A stretch of 64,000 bases of DNA. Source: Janibacter sp. DB-40. GTDB lineage: Bacteria; Actinomycetota; Actinomycetes; Actinomycetales; Dermatophilaceae. Both the position numbers and the translations under genes were made by a program. Positions 55,805-64,000 of this stretch are shown here, in pieces (within the stretch, counting starts at the first letter, position 1; each line of letters starts with the position of its first letter). The notes beneath the pieces were generated by a model. It had not been told where the DNA came from, ran no database searches, and saw nothing but the letters and a program-made list of their open reading frames with translations. The stretch lies in assembly GCF_029510815.1 (NCBI RefSeq), contig NZ_CP120360.1, positions 2,046,001-2,110,000 of the forward strand, written 5' to 3'.

Positions 55805-56817
55805 GTGCTCACCGGCCCGCTCCTGCTCCCCCCGCTGCTGCTGGGCGCCCTGCTCGTGGTCAGCGGCGCGGCCAAGGTGCGCCACACCGACGCCACGCGC
55901 AGCGCCTTCGCCCAGCTCGAGCTGCCCCGGTCGCTCACCGAGTCCCCCGCACCGCTCCTCCTGCCGTGGGCCGAGGTCCTCCTGGCGGTCGCGCTGCTGG
56001 TGGCGCCGCCCCCTTCGCCCTGCCGGTGGCCGTGACCGCCGCTCTGCTCTTCGTCGGCTACCTCGTCGTCATCGGCCGCGCTCTGACCTTCGACCACCCG
56101 GTGACCTGCGGCTGCTTCGGCGAGCTCGGTCTCGGGGAGGTCACCCGCCGCACGGCGGTGCGCAACGTCCTGCTCGTCGTGGTGGCCCTGCTGGGCGTGT
56201 GGTCCGCCACCGCCGACCGGTCCGTGGCCGGCCGGCTCCTCGACGCCTCCGGCACCGTGTGGACCTGGTTGGGTCTGGTCGTGCTCACCGGGGCCGTCCT
56301 CGTGGGCACCTTCGCAGGGACGAAGGGGGCCTCCCGCACCTCCGCGGAGGGCGCCACCCCCGCCACGGACGCAGGGGGCGAGCTGAACTACGTGCGCCAC
56401 CCCGTCCCCTTCGCCACCCTCGCGGACGCGGACGGCACGCTGCACAGCCTGACCGACCTGGCGCGGCGCGGGGCGGTGCTGCTCGTCTTCGTCTCCCCGG
56501 GGTGCGGCTCCTGCCGGCCCGCGATCGAGCGGATCCCCCGGTGGGTCACCGACCTCGCCCCGGTGCGGGTCATCGCCGTCGTCACGCACCCGCTCGCGGC
56601 CACCGTCGCCGCCGAGCCGGATCTCGAGGGGCACCTGATGCGCGACCCGCACGGCGCGACGGCTCGCACCTTCGGCGCGGCGGCGCCCGGTGCGGTCCTG
56701 CTCGGCGGCGACGGGCTGCTCGCGGGGGGCCCCGTCGTCGGTGGCCGGGAGGTCACCGCCTTCGTCGACGAGGTGCGCGCGGAGCTGCTCGGGGCCGGGG
56801 TCATCGACCCCGCGTGA
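55805..56817 (+). CDS. MauE/DoxX-thioredoxin fusion, interrupted by a frameshift
   Basis: The N-terminal part, from GTG 55805, is a MauE-type four-TM redox membrane protein (LLVVSGAAKVRHTDATRSAFAQLELPRS...LLPWAEVLLAVALLVAP). It runs into a stop at 56033-56035. The next frame continues the same fold (FALPVAVTAALLFVGYLVV...TCGCFGELGLG), then a thioredoxin-like domain with CxxC in VFVSPGCGSCRPAIERIP. One extra C in the run at 56009-56013 restores a 337-aa protein with both halves. It is thus a one-base deletion: assembly error, natural mutation, or (less likely) programmed shift. Predicted role: thiol-disulfide exchange across the membrane. Confidence 0.75.
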
Positions 56818-59606
56818 TCACCGGTGGTGGTCGGTGAGGGACCAGGCGTCCTCGTCGTCGTCCTCGGTCCACTCCTGCGCGGGCGGGTCGGTCCCGATCG
56901 GGTCGTCCGCGTAGCGGTCGCTGCGGGCGGGCACGGCCGCGGTGTCGACCATCTCGCCCTGCTCGACCTCGTCGGCGGAGTCCTGGTCGAAGGCCCCCTC
57001 GCTCGCGCCACCCTCGGGCTCGGGCGGGTCCTCCCCTTCATCAGGGCCAACGTGGTCGACAGCTCCTCCGGCGTGATGAGCACGTCGCGGGCCTTCGACC
57101 CCTCCGAGGGGCCGACGACGCCCCGGGACTCGAGCAGGTCCATCAGGCGACCGGCCTTGGCGAAGCCGACCCGCAGCTTGCGCTGGAGCATCGACGTCGA
57201 GCCGAACTGGGTGTTGACGACCAGCTCGGTCGCCTGGAGCAGGACGTCGAGGTCGTCGCCGATGTCCTCGTCGATCTGCTTCTTCGGTGCGTCCGGGGGG
57301 GCCACGTCCTCGCGGTAGGTCGGCTTGAGCTGGCCGGTGACGTGCTGGACGACGTCGTCGATCTCGGACTCGGTCACCCACGCGCCCTGGACGCGCATCG
57401 GCTTCGACTTGCCCATCGGCAGGAAGAGCGCGTCACCCTGGCCCAGGAGCTTCTCCGCGCCCGGCTGGTCGAGCACGACCCGGGAGTCGGACAGCGACGA
57501 GGTCGCGAAGGCCATCCGCGAGGGGACGTTGGCCTTGATCAGACCGGTCACGACGTCGACGGACGGACGCTGCGTGGCGAGGACGAGGTGGATGCCCGCC
57601 GCACGCGCCAGCTGGGTGATGCGCACGATCGAGTCCTCGACGTCGCGAGGGGCCACCATCATCAGGTCCGCGAGCTCGTCGACGATGACCAGGAGGTACG
57701 GGTAGGGCTGCAGGACGCGCTCGCTGCCGGGGATCGCCTCGACCTTGCCGGCCTTGACCGCCTTGTTGAAGTCGTCGAGGTGCTTGTAGCCGTAGGTGGC
57801 GAGGTCGTCGTAGCGCATGTCCATCTCGCGCACGACCCACTGCAGGGCCTCGGCGGCCTTCTTGGCGTTCGTGATGATCGGGGTGATCAGGTGCGGGATG
57901 CCCTCGTAGGCGGTCAGCTCCACGCGCTTGGGGTCGACGAGCACCATCCGCACCTCGTCGGGGGTGGCCCGCATGAGCACCGAGGTGATCATCGAGTTGA
58001 CGAAGGAGGACTTGCCGGAGCCGGTCGCACCGGCGACGAGGATGTGCGGCATCTTCGCCAGGTTGGCGATGACGTAGCCGCCCTCGACGTCCTTGCCGAC
58101 GCCCATGACCATCGGGTGCTCGTTGTTGCGCGCGACGTCGGAGCGCAGGACGTCCCCGAGGCAGACCATCTCCTTGTCGGCGTTCGGGATCTCGATGCCG
58201 ATCGCCGACTTGCCGGGGATGGGGCTGAGGATGCGCACGTCGGCGGAGGCGACCGCGTAGGCGATGTTCTTGGACAGGGCGGTGACGCGCTCGACCTTGA
58301 CGCCGGGACCGAGCTCGACGACGTACCGGGTGACGGTCGGTCCACGGTGGAAGCCGGTGACCTGGGCGTCGATGTTGAACTCGTCGAGCGTACTCGTCAG
58401 GGCCTCGACGACCTGGTCGTTGGCCGCGGAGCGCTCCTTGTGCGGAGGGCCGGGCTTGAGGTAGGTGCTCTCCGGCAAGGTGTAGGTGACGTCGCCGGCC
58501 AGGGCGAGCTGCTCGACCCGCTGGGGCAGCGGGGTGGTGGGCGGCGCCTCGATCACCGTCTTGCTCTCGACCTTGGCGGGCGCCACGACGGGGTTCGCGG
58601 TCGGGCGCTTCTCGCCCGGACGGGGGCCATCGGCCGCCGGCGGCTCGGCCGGGTCCGTCGAGGCGGGGGCGGCGGAGGGCGCCCCCTTCCTCTTGCGGCC
58701 CTTGCCGTCCACGGGCTGCACCACGGCGGCCTGGTCGTAGGCGGTGTCCCCGTCGCGCTGGCCGGAGAGTGCGTCGTCCTCCGCCGAGCGGCGACGGCGG
58801 CGGGCCCGGCCCACCGCGGCCCCGGGCGCGTCGGTCGCGGCCCGCTGCTCGCTCACGTGCGCCGGCACCTCGCCGGTGAAGGCGGCGCGGATGTAGGCCA
58901 GTCGTTGCGGGACCTCGTGCAGCGGGGTCCCCGTGAGCAGCAGGAGACTGAAGAGGCCGAGCAGAGCCAGCAGGATGATCGCGGGCCACTCGGTCACCGC
59001 CGTCACGAGCGGGTCGGAGGCCAGGAAACCGACGATGCCGCCCGCGTCGCGCATGGGGTCCGCACCCTCCGGGGGCTGCGGGATGTCCTTGGCGATGTGG
59101 GTCAGGCCGGCGGCGGCGAAGAGGGCCATGACGGTGCCGAAGCCGAGGCGGGCGTCCGCCGCCTCGTTGCTCGGGGTGCGCAGCAGGCGCACGCCGAGGA
59201 CCAGCAGGACGATGGGGAGCGCGTAGGCGATCCGGCCGAAGGTGCCCGCCGCGACCGCGTGCACGACGTCGCCGAAACCGCCGGCCAGGCCCCACCACTC
59301 GCGGACGGCGACGACCAGGGCGAGCGCGAGGAAGAGGAAGCCGAGCCCGTCACGACGGTGCTCCGGCTCGATCTGGCTGGCCCCGTGGCCCATCCGGCGC
59401 ACGCTCGACCCGGTGGCGCTCGCGACGCCCATCCAGGTGCGCTGGACGGCCGCGAGCGGCAGCGGGAGCCCGCCCCCGGACGCGCCCTTCTTCCGCGCCG
59501 CCGGAGCCTTGCCCTTGGCAGTCGGCTTCCGCCCCGAGGGCCGCGTGCTTCCGCGGGGTCGCGAGGCGGCGCTCTTGCGAGCGGTGGTCGACGGGCGAGT
59601 GGCCAT
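56818..59606 (-). CDS. ftsK: DNA translocase FtsK, with apparent C-terminal frameshift
   Basis: This septal DNA translocase clears and resolves chromosomes at division. It has a basic N-tail, four TM segments (about 95-240), a Pro/Ala-rich linker, the motor domain with Walker A VAGATGSGKSSFVNS and Walker B LLVIVDELADLMM, and the gamma winged helix (VVNTQFGSTSMLQRKLRVGFAKAGRLMDLLE). After ALMKG the continuous reading frame becomes Arg/Pro nonsense. The adjacent frame gives the expected acidic tail EDPPEPEGG...DEDAWSLTDHHR, ending at 56818. One extra base in the C run at 57033-57036 yields 929 aa. TACTCT 6 nt before ATG 59606 indicates a leaderless start. Confidence 0.9.
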
Positions 59607-59612
59607 GCTCGC

Positions 59613-59618
59613 AGAGTA
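59613..59618 (-). promoter_or_regulatory. -10 box of ftsK (leaderless)
   Basis: TACTCT on the minus strand is 6 nt before ATG 59606. Confidence 0.5.
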
Positions 59619-59664
59619 GGGGAAAGACACGCCTGACACACGCGTCACACGCGCACCAAGGCGG

Positions 59665-59679
59665 TAGCCTCCCCCAGTG
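59665..59679 (+). promoter_or_regulatory. -10 box and leaderless GTG of the prepilin peptidase gene
   Basis: TAGCCT (59665-59670), 6 nt, then GTG 59677. Confidence 0.5.
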
Positions 59680-60321
59680 GACTCCCGTCTGGTGCTCGTC
59701 GCCGTCGTGACGGGCGCACTCGGGATCGGCGTCCTGGTCGCGCTGCGCAGGGGCGCCTACCGCCGCCCCGACGAGACCGGCCCGCTCCCCCGCCACCTGT
59801 GGGTGGTGGCGGTCGCCCCCTTCGCCGGGGTGCTCGTGGCCCGGGCGCTCGCCGATCACCCGTGGCCGGCCCTCCTGCCCTACCTCGTCCTCGTGCCCGC
59901 CGGTCTCGCCCTCGCCGCGATCGACGCGGACGTGCACCGCCTGCCCAATGCGATCACCCTGCCGCTGGTGCCGGTCGAGCTCGCCCTGCTCGCCGGGGCG
60001 AGCGCCGCGACCGGCGACTGGACCTCCCTTCGCCGGGCGGGTCTGGCGGCACTCCTCGTCGGAGGCGGCTTCCTGCTGCTGGCCCTCGTGCTCTACGGGC
60101 GATCGGTCGGGATGGGCGACGCCAAGCTCATCGTCTCCCTCGCCGCAGTCCTGGGCTGGCTCTCCTGGGGCCACGTCCTCCTCGGGCTGTGGCTCGGCTT
60201 CGTCCTCGGCGGCGTGGTCGCGCTCGGGCTGCTGCTGGCCCGCCGGGCAGGGCGGGGCACGCACCTGGCCTTCGGCCCGTACCTCGTGGTCGGCACGCTG
60301 GTCGCCCTCCTCCTCGGCTGA
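59677..60321 (+). CDS. A24-family prepilin peptidase
   Basis: This 214-aa membrane aspartyl protease cleaves type IV pilin or Tad/Flp leader peptides. The two catalytic Asp motifs are present: LAAIDADVHRLPNAITLP and GMGDAKLIVSLAAVLGW. The cysteine-rich N-terminal methylase domain of PilD is absent, so it is the short type. No pilus genes are in the window. It may serve a distant tad or com locus. Confidence 0.88.
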   Translation: MDSRLVLVAVVTGALGIGVLVALRRGAYRRPDETGPLPRHLWVVAVAPFAGVLVARALADHPWPALLPYLVLVPAGLALAAIDADVHRLPNAITLPLVPVELALLAGASAATGDWTSLRRAGLAALLVGGGFLLLALVLYGRSVGMGDAKLIVSLAAVLGWLSWGHVLLGLWLGFVLGGVVALGLLLARRAGRGTHLAFGPYLVVGTLVALLLG

Positions 60322-60390
60322 CGTCCCACGATCCGAGACGGGTCGTGCCCGGTCGCGCACTCCGAGCGGTGCGTCCGCTACCGTCTCGAC

Positions 60391-60516
60391 CCAAGGTCAC
60401 GAGTACCAGCGACAAGCCCCGGCTAGCTGGTCGGCAACCCTCCTTCCGCGGTGGGGTGCTCCGGGTGACGACCTGGCCGGCGGCGTGGTGTCGCCCGGCA
60501 AGCGCGGACTCACGGT
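60391..60516 (+). ncRNA. SAM-IV riboswitch
   Basis: The stretch from AGGTCACGAGTACCAGCGAC through GCCCCGGCTAGCTGG, CGGCAACCCTCC, GCGGTGGGGTGCTCCGGGTG, ACCTGG and GGCAAGCGCGGACTC follows the actinobacterial SAM-IV consensus as I remember it. P1 can form between AGGT (60394) and ACCT (60471), and the downstream GGCAAGCGCGG block belongs to the extended SAM-IV core. It ends about 35 nt before the aminotransferase ATG, so S-adenosylmethionine probably represses translation or elongation. The 3' boundary is approximate. Confidence 0.85.
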
Positions 60517-60550
60517 CGACGCCTGGGTCCTTGACCCGATGGAGTCCTCC

Positions 60551-61768
60551 ATGACCGTCTCCGACCTGCGTCCCACCACCACGGCCCTGCCCCCGCTCGT
60601 GTCGGCCGGACTGACCTACCGCGACCACGACGACTCCACCGTCGAGTACGCCCACCTCGACCACGGTGCGACCACCCCCGCCCTCGTCGCCGTCACGGAG
60701 GCGGTCACGGCCGCCTCCGCCACCTACTCCTCCGTCCACCGCGGCGCCGGCTTCGCCTCCCGGGTGACCAGCTCCCGCTACGAGGCGGCCCGCGAGGCGG
60801 TCGCCGCCTTCGTCGGGGCACGCGAGGACGACCAGGTCGTCTTCACCCGCAACACGACCGACTCCTTCAACCTCCTCGCCCGGGCACTGCCGACGGGCAC
60901 GACGGTCTTCGTCTTCGCCTCCGAGCACCACGCCGCCCTGCTGCCCTGGGCCGATGCGGTGCGCCTGCCCATCCCGCACAGCCACGCCGAGGCGGTCACG
61001 CTCCTCGACGAGGCGCTGCGCACCCACCCGGGCGAGCACCGACTCGTCGTCGCCACCGGCGCCTCGAACGTCACGGGCGAGCACTGGCCGATCGAGCGGC
61101 TCGCCGACCTGGCGCACGCGCACGGGGCCCGCTTCGCGCTCGACGCCGCCCAGGTCGTCCCGCACCGCCGGGTCGACATCGCGGCCCTGGGCATCGACTG
61201 GGTCGCCTTCTCCGGGCACAAGGTCTACGCGCCCTTCGGCGCCGGCGCGCTCGTGGGCCGCCGGGACTGGCTCGACACGGCCGACCCGTACCTCGCCGGG
61301 GGCGGGGCCACCACCCGCGTCGGCGACGGGGCCGTCGAGTGGACCACCGGTCCGGCCCGGCACGAGGCAGGCAGCCCCAACGTCCTCGGCGCGGTCGCGC
61401 TCGCCGCCGCCTGCGAGGTCATCGCCGAGCACGAGGAGGCGATCATCGCCCACGAGCACGCCCTGCGCACCCGGCTGCTCAGCGGTCTCGCAACCATCGA
61501 CGGGGTGCACGTGCACACCCTCTTCGGCGGTCGCACGGGCGCACCCGTGGCGACGATCACGGTCGACGGGCACGACAGCAGCGAGGTCGCCCGCGTCCTC
61601 GGCGACGAGCACGGGATCGGGGTGCGCGACGGGAAGTTCTGCGCGCACCCGCTCGTCGACCACCTGCTCGCCGAGCGCCCGCAGTCCACGGCCGTGCGGA
61701 TCAGCGCCGGTCTCGGGACGACCACCGAGCACGTGGACCGGCTGCTCGCCGCCCTTCGCTCGCTCTGA
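60551..61768 (+). CDS. Class V PLP-dependent aminotransferase (cysteine-desulfurase-like)
   Basis: This 405-aa PLP enzyme of the CsdA/SufS-like fold has the Schiff-base Lys in VAFSGHKVYAPFGAG, the PLP Asp/Gln in FALDAAQVVPHRRVD, the HHAALLPW block and a persulfide-type Cys in RDGKFCAHPLVDHLL. Control by a SAM-IV riboswitch places it in sulfur-amino-acid metabolism. It could supply sulfur from cysteine or act on a methionine-cycle intermediate. GGAG at 60541-60544 is 6 nt before ATG 60551, preferred over ATG 60539. It converges with rnj. Confidence 0.88.
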   Translation: MTVSDLRPTTTALPPLVSAGLTYRDHDDSTVEYAHLDHGATTPALVAVTEAVTAASATYSSVHRGAGFASRVTSSRYEAAREAVAAFVGAREDDQVVFTRNTTDSFNLLARALPTGTTVFVFASEHHAALLPWADAVRLPIPHSHAEAVTLLDEALRTHPGEHRLVVATGASNVTGEHWPIERLADLAHAHGARFALDAAQVVPHRRVDIAALGIDWVAFSGHKVYAPFGAGALVGRRDWLDTADPYLAGGGATTRVGDGAVEWTTGPARHEAGSPNVLGAVALAAACEVIAEHEEAIIAHEHALRTRLLSGLATIDGVHVHTLFGGRTGAPVATITVDGHDSSEVARVLGDEHGIGVRDGKFCAHPLVDHLLAERPQSTAVRISAGLGTTTEHVDRLLAALRSL

Positions 61769-61810
61769 CCCGAGGGCGTGCGAAGGGGGCGGGTGGGGCG
61801 GTGACCTCGC

Positions 61811-63496
61811 TCAGGCCTCGACGACCACCGGGATGATCATCGGGCGGCGACGGATCTTGCCGCCGACCCAGCCGCCGACCGCCCGGCGCACGACCTGCTG
61901 CAGCTGGTGCGGGTCGGTCGTGCCCTTGCGGGTGGCCTCGTCCAGGGCGGCGATGATCTTCGGTCGCACCTGGGTGAAGATCTCCTCGTCCTCGGCGAAG
62001 CCACGGGCGGTGATCTCCGGGCCCGCGACGACCTTGCCGGTCGAGGCGTCGATGACGACCATGACCGAGATGAAGCCCTCGTCGCGCAGGATGCGGCGGT
62101 CCTTGAGCAGCTCCTCCGTGGCGGCGCCGACGCTCGAGCCGTCGACGTAGATGTAGCCGCAGGGCACCGCCCCGACGATGCGCGCCCGGCCGTCGACGAG
62201 GTCGACGACGACCCCGTCCTCGGCCAGGACGACGTGGTCGGCGTCCACCCCCGTGGCGATGGCCAGCTCGGCGTTGGCCACGAGGTGGCGCCACTCGCCG
62301 TGGACCGGCATCACGTTGCGCGGCTTGACGATGTTGTAGCAGTAGAGCAGCTCACCGGCGCTGGCGTGCCCGGAGACGTGCACCTTGGCATTGCCCTTGT
62401 GCACGACGTCGGCGCCCAGGCGCATCAGGCCGTTGATGATCCGGTAGACGGCGTTCTCGTTGCCGGGGATCAGGCTCGAGGCGAGCAGGACGGTGTCGCC
62501 GTCGCCGACGTCGATGCGGTGGTCCCGGTTGGCCATGCGCGACAGGGCCGCCATCGGCTCACCCTGGCTGCCGGTGCACACGAGGACGACCTCGTCGTCG
62601 GGCAGCTTGTCGAGCTTCTTGACGTCGACGAGCACGTTGTCTGGCACGTGGAGGTAGCCCAGGTCGGCCGCGATGCCCATGTTTCGCACCATCGAGCGGC
62701 CGACCATCGCCACCTTGCGCCCGGAGCGCTCGGCCGCGTCGAGCACCTGCTGGACGCGGTGCACGTGGCTGGAGAAGCACGCGACGATGACGCGTCGCCG
62801 CGCCTTGCGGAAGACGTCGTCGATCGACCCGGCGATGTCACGCTCGGGCGTGGTGAAGCCCGGGACCTCGGCATTGGTGGAGTCGGTGAGGAAGAGGTCG
62901 ACCCCCTCCTCCCCCGCCCGGGCGAAGGCGCGCAGGTCGGTCAGGCGCCGGTCGAGCGGCAGCTGGTCCATCTTGAAGTCACCCGTGTGCAGCAGGGTGC
63001 CGCCGGGGGTGCGCACGAAGACGGCCAGGGCGTCCGGGATCGAGTGGTTGACGGCGATGAACTCGCAGTCGAAGACGCCGAGCTTCTCGCGGCCGCCCTC
63101 CCTCACCCCGAGCGTGTAGGGCTTGATCCGGTGCTCCTTCAGCTTCGCCTCGATGAGGGCGAGGGTGAGCGTGGAGCCGACGAGCGGGATGTCCGGCTTG
63201 AGCTTGAGCAGGTACGGGACGGCGCCGATGTGGTCCTCGTGGCCGTGCGTGAGGATGATGGCCTGAATGTCGTCGAGGCGGTCGGCGATCGCCTCGAAGT
63301 CCGGCAGGATCAGGTCGACGCCGGGCTGGTGGTCCTCGGGGAAGAGGACACCGCAGTCGACGACCAGCAGCTGCCCGTCGTGCTCGATGACGGTCATGTT
63401 GCGACCGACCTCGCCGAGGCCGCCGAGGGCGGTGACGCGCAGCGCGCCCTCGGCCAGCGGCGCCGGCAGCGGGAGGTCGGGGTGGGGATGGCTCAT
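61811..63496 (-). CDS. rnj: Ribonuclease J
   Basis: This 561-aa metallo-beta-lactamase/beta-CASP ribonuclease has 5'-3' exo- and endonuclease activity in mRNA decay and rRNA maturation. Motifs are ILTHGHEDHIGAVPYLL (HxHxDH), LLHTGDFKMD, TDSTNAE, the beta-CASP block and the HVSGHASAGELLY region, with a C-terminal RNase J domain. ATG 63496 overlaps the dapA stop (ATGA). The dapA-rnj order is a typical actinobacterial operon. Confidence 0.95.
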   Translation of the reverse strand: MSHPHPDLPLPAPLAEGALRVTALGGLGEVGRNMTVIEHDGQLLVVDCGVLFPEDHQPGVDLILPDFEAIADRLDDIQAIILTHGHEDHIGAVPYLLKLKPDIPLVGSTLTLALIEAKLKEHRIKPYTLGVREGGREKLGVFDCEFIAVNHSIPDALAVFVRTPGGTLLHTGDFKMDQLPLDRRLTDLRAFARAGEEGVDLFLTDSTNAEVPGFTTPERDIAGSIDDVFRKARRRVIVACFSSHVHRVQQVLDAAERSGRKVAMVGRSMVRNMGIAADLGYLHVPDNVLVDVKKLDKLPDDEVVLVCTGSQGEPMAALSRMANRDHRIDVGDGDTVLLASSLIPGNENAVYRIINGLMRLGADVVHKGNAKVHVSGHASAGELLYCYNIVKPRNVMPVHGEWRHLVANAELAIATGVDADHVVLAEDGVVVDLVDGRARIVGAVPCGYIYVDGSSVGAATEELLKDRRILRDEGFISVMVVIDASTGKVVAGPEITARGFAEDEEIFTQVRPKIIAALDEATRKGTTDPHQLQQVVRRAVGGWVGGKIRRRPMIIPVVVEA

Positions 63497-64000
63497 GCAG
63501 TGGCTCCGATTCCGGATGCGTCGAGCCCGGCGCGCAGGATCCCGAGGTGCTCCTCGGGGCCCTCCACGTAGGGCAGGCGGACAGTTGCGTTGTCGATGAC
63601 CCCGAGCTCGACGAGGGCGGCCTTGGCCATGATGGCGCCCTGCGAGGTGCCCATGAGCGCGTTGACCACGGGGATGAGGCGGTGGTGGACGGCGCGGGCC
63701 GTCGTCAGGTCACCCGCGTCGACCGCGTCGACCATCTCGCGGTAGTGGCGCCCGGCCACGTGACCGACGACGGAGACGACGCCGTGGGCGCCCTGGGCGA
63801 GCAGGGCGAGGTTCATCTCGTCGGCACCGGAGTACCAGAGCAGGTCGGTCGCGGCCATCACCTGCGAGGCGGCCCACAGGTCCCCCTTCGCGTCCTTGAC
63901 CGCGAGGATGCGCGGGTGCTGGGAGAGCTCAATCAGCGTGTCCGTCGCGAAGGGGGTGGCCGTGCGCCCCGGGATGTCGTACAGCATGATCGGCAGCACC
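63493..64000 (-). CDS. dapA: 4-hydroxy-tetrahydrodipicolinate synthase (3' part)
   Basis: The window ends inside this gene; about 168 C-terminal residues are present. The enzyme condenses pyruvate with aspartate semialdehyde in the lysine/DAP pathway. Visible are the catalytic Tyr in MLYDIPGRT and the Schiff-base Lys in ILAVKDAKGD, then YSGADEMNLALLAQGAHGVVSVVGHV. It lies upstream of rnj with a 4-bp overlap. Two copies of the CGAAGGGGG word fall within it (63882 and 63948). Confidence 0.93.
   Translation of the reverse strand, partial: VLPIMLYDIPGRTATPFATDTLIELSQHPRILAVKDAKGDLWAASQVMAATDLLWYSGADEMNLALLAQGAHGVVSVVGHVAGRHYREMVDAVDAGDLTTARAVHHRLIPVVNALMGTSQGAIMAKAALVELGVIDNATVRLPYVEGPEEHLGILRAGLDASGIGATA

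Noticed and set aside
56005..56020. Programmed -1 ribosomal frameshift in the MauE-thioredoxin gene
   Set aside because: The zero-frame codons CCG-CCC-CCT do not form a standard X-XXY-YYZ slippery heptamer, and a simple one-base loss explains the data.
56388..56817. Extended FtsK C-terminus in the uninterrupted frame
   Set aside because: Arg/Pro-rich and antisense to the thioredoxin domain; the expected acidic FtsK tail is in the adjacent frame.

Overview
The window is high-GC DNA (about 70 %, by eye) from an actinomycete chromosome. Gene content and order fit a Micrococcales bacterium, possibly Intrasporangiaceae-like (genus not determined). The supporting markers are recA-recX, miaB next to a gluABCD transporter, def-miaA-dapF, hflX, lhr-nei, rimO-pgsA-pncC-clgR, ftsK and rnj-dapA, all typical of actinobacteria. 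Coding density is very high, 4-bp ATGA/GTGA and TGATG stop/start overlaps are common, and no gene-free stretch exceeds 300 bases. I saw no tRNA, rRNA, CRISPR array, prophage or insertion sequence.

Layout. 0.1-4.7 kb: a MacRS-like NarL-type two-component pair, then a convergent OmpR-type pair coupled to a membrane protein with a Ser/Thr/Pro stalk and a poly-Asp tail. 4.8-14.6 kb: uraA, a tandem GNAT protein, a methyltransferase, an SF2 helicase with a DUF4031 partner, HD and VOC proteins, and the divergent lysG/lysE pair. 14.6-26.3 kb: hflX, an amino-acid permease, divergent glpD/glpK, an SOS-box-controlled DUF222-HNH protein, an RsmC-like methyltransferase, def-miaA-dapF and yceI. 26.5-35.1 kb: a small MT0933-type protein, miaB, gluABCD, and the ATP-grasp/Alpha-E/transglutaminase trio. 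35.2-43.1 kb: recA-recX-HTH_42 under an SOS box, thpR, a CoA-transferase-like gene, and an ABC-2 exporter led by DUF3046. 43.1-55.8 kb: agmatine deiminase, a YhhN-like protein, a membrane alpha/beta hydrolase, lhr-nei, clgR-pncC-pgsA-rimO and an ion channel. 55.8-64 kb: a MauE-thioredoxin fusion, ftsK, a prepilin peptidase, a SAM-IV riboswitch with a class V aminotransferase, rnj and the 3' part of dapA.

Three patterns cut across the genes. (1) The 9-mer CGAAGGGGG occurs 29 times by eye, in both orientations, where about 2 are expected from base composition. (2) Many genes have a TANNNT -10 box 6-8 nt before the ATG/GTG, indicating leaderless transcripts, and this settles several start codons. 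(3) Two genes, ftsK and the MauE-thioredoxin fusion, each carry an apparent one-base deletion in a G/C homopolymer about 1 kb apart. These may be assembly errors or real lesions.

The best candidates for something undescribed are the CGAAGGGGG repeat family and the poly-Asp stalk protein coupled to a sensor kinase.
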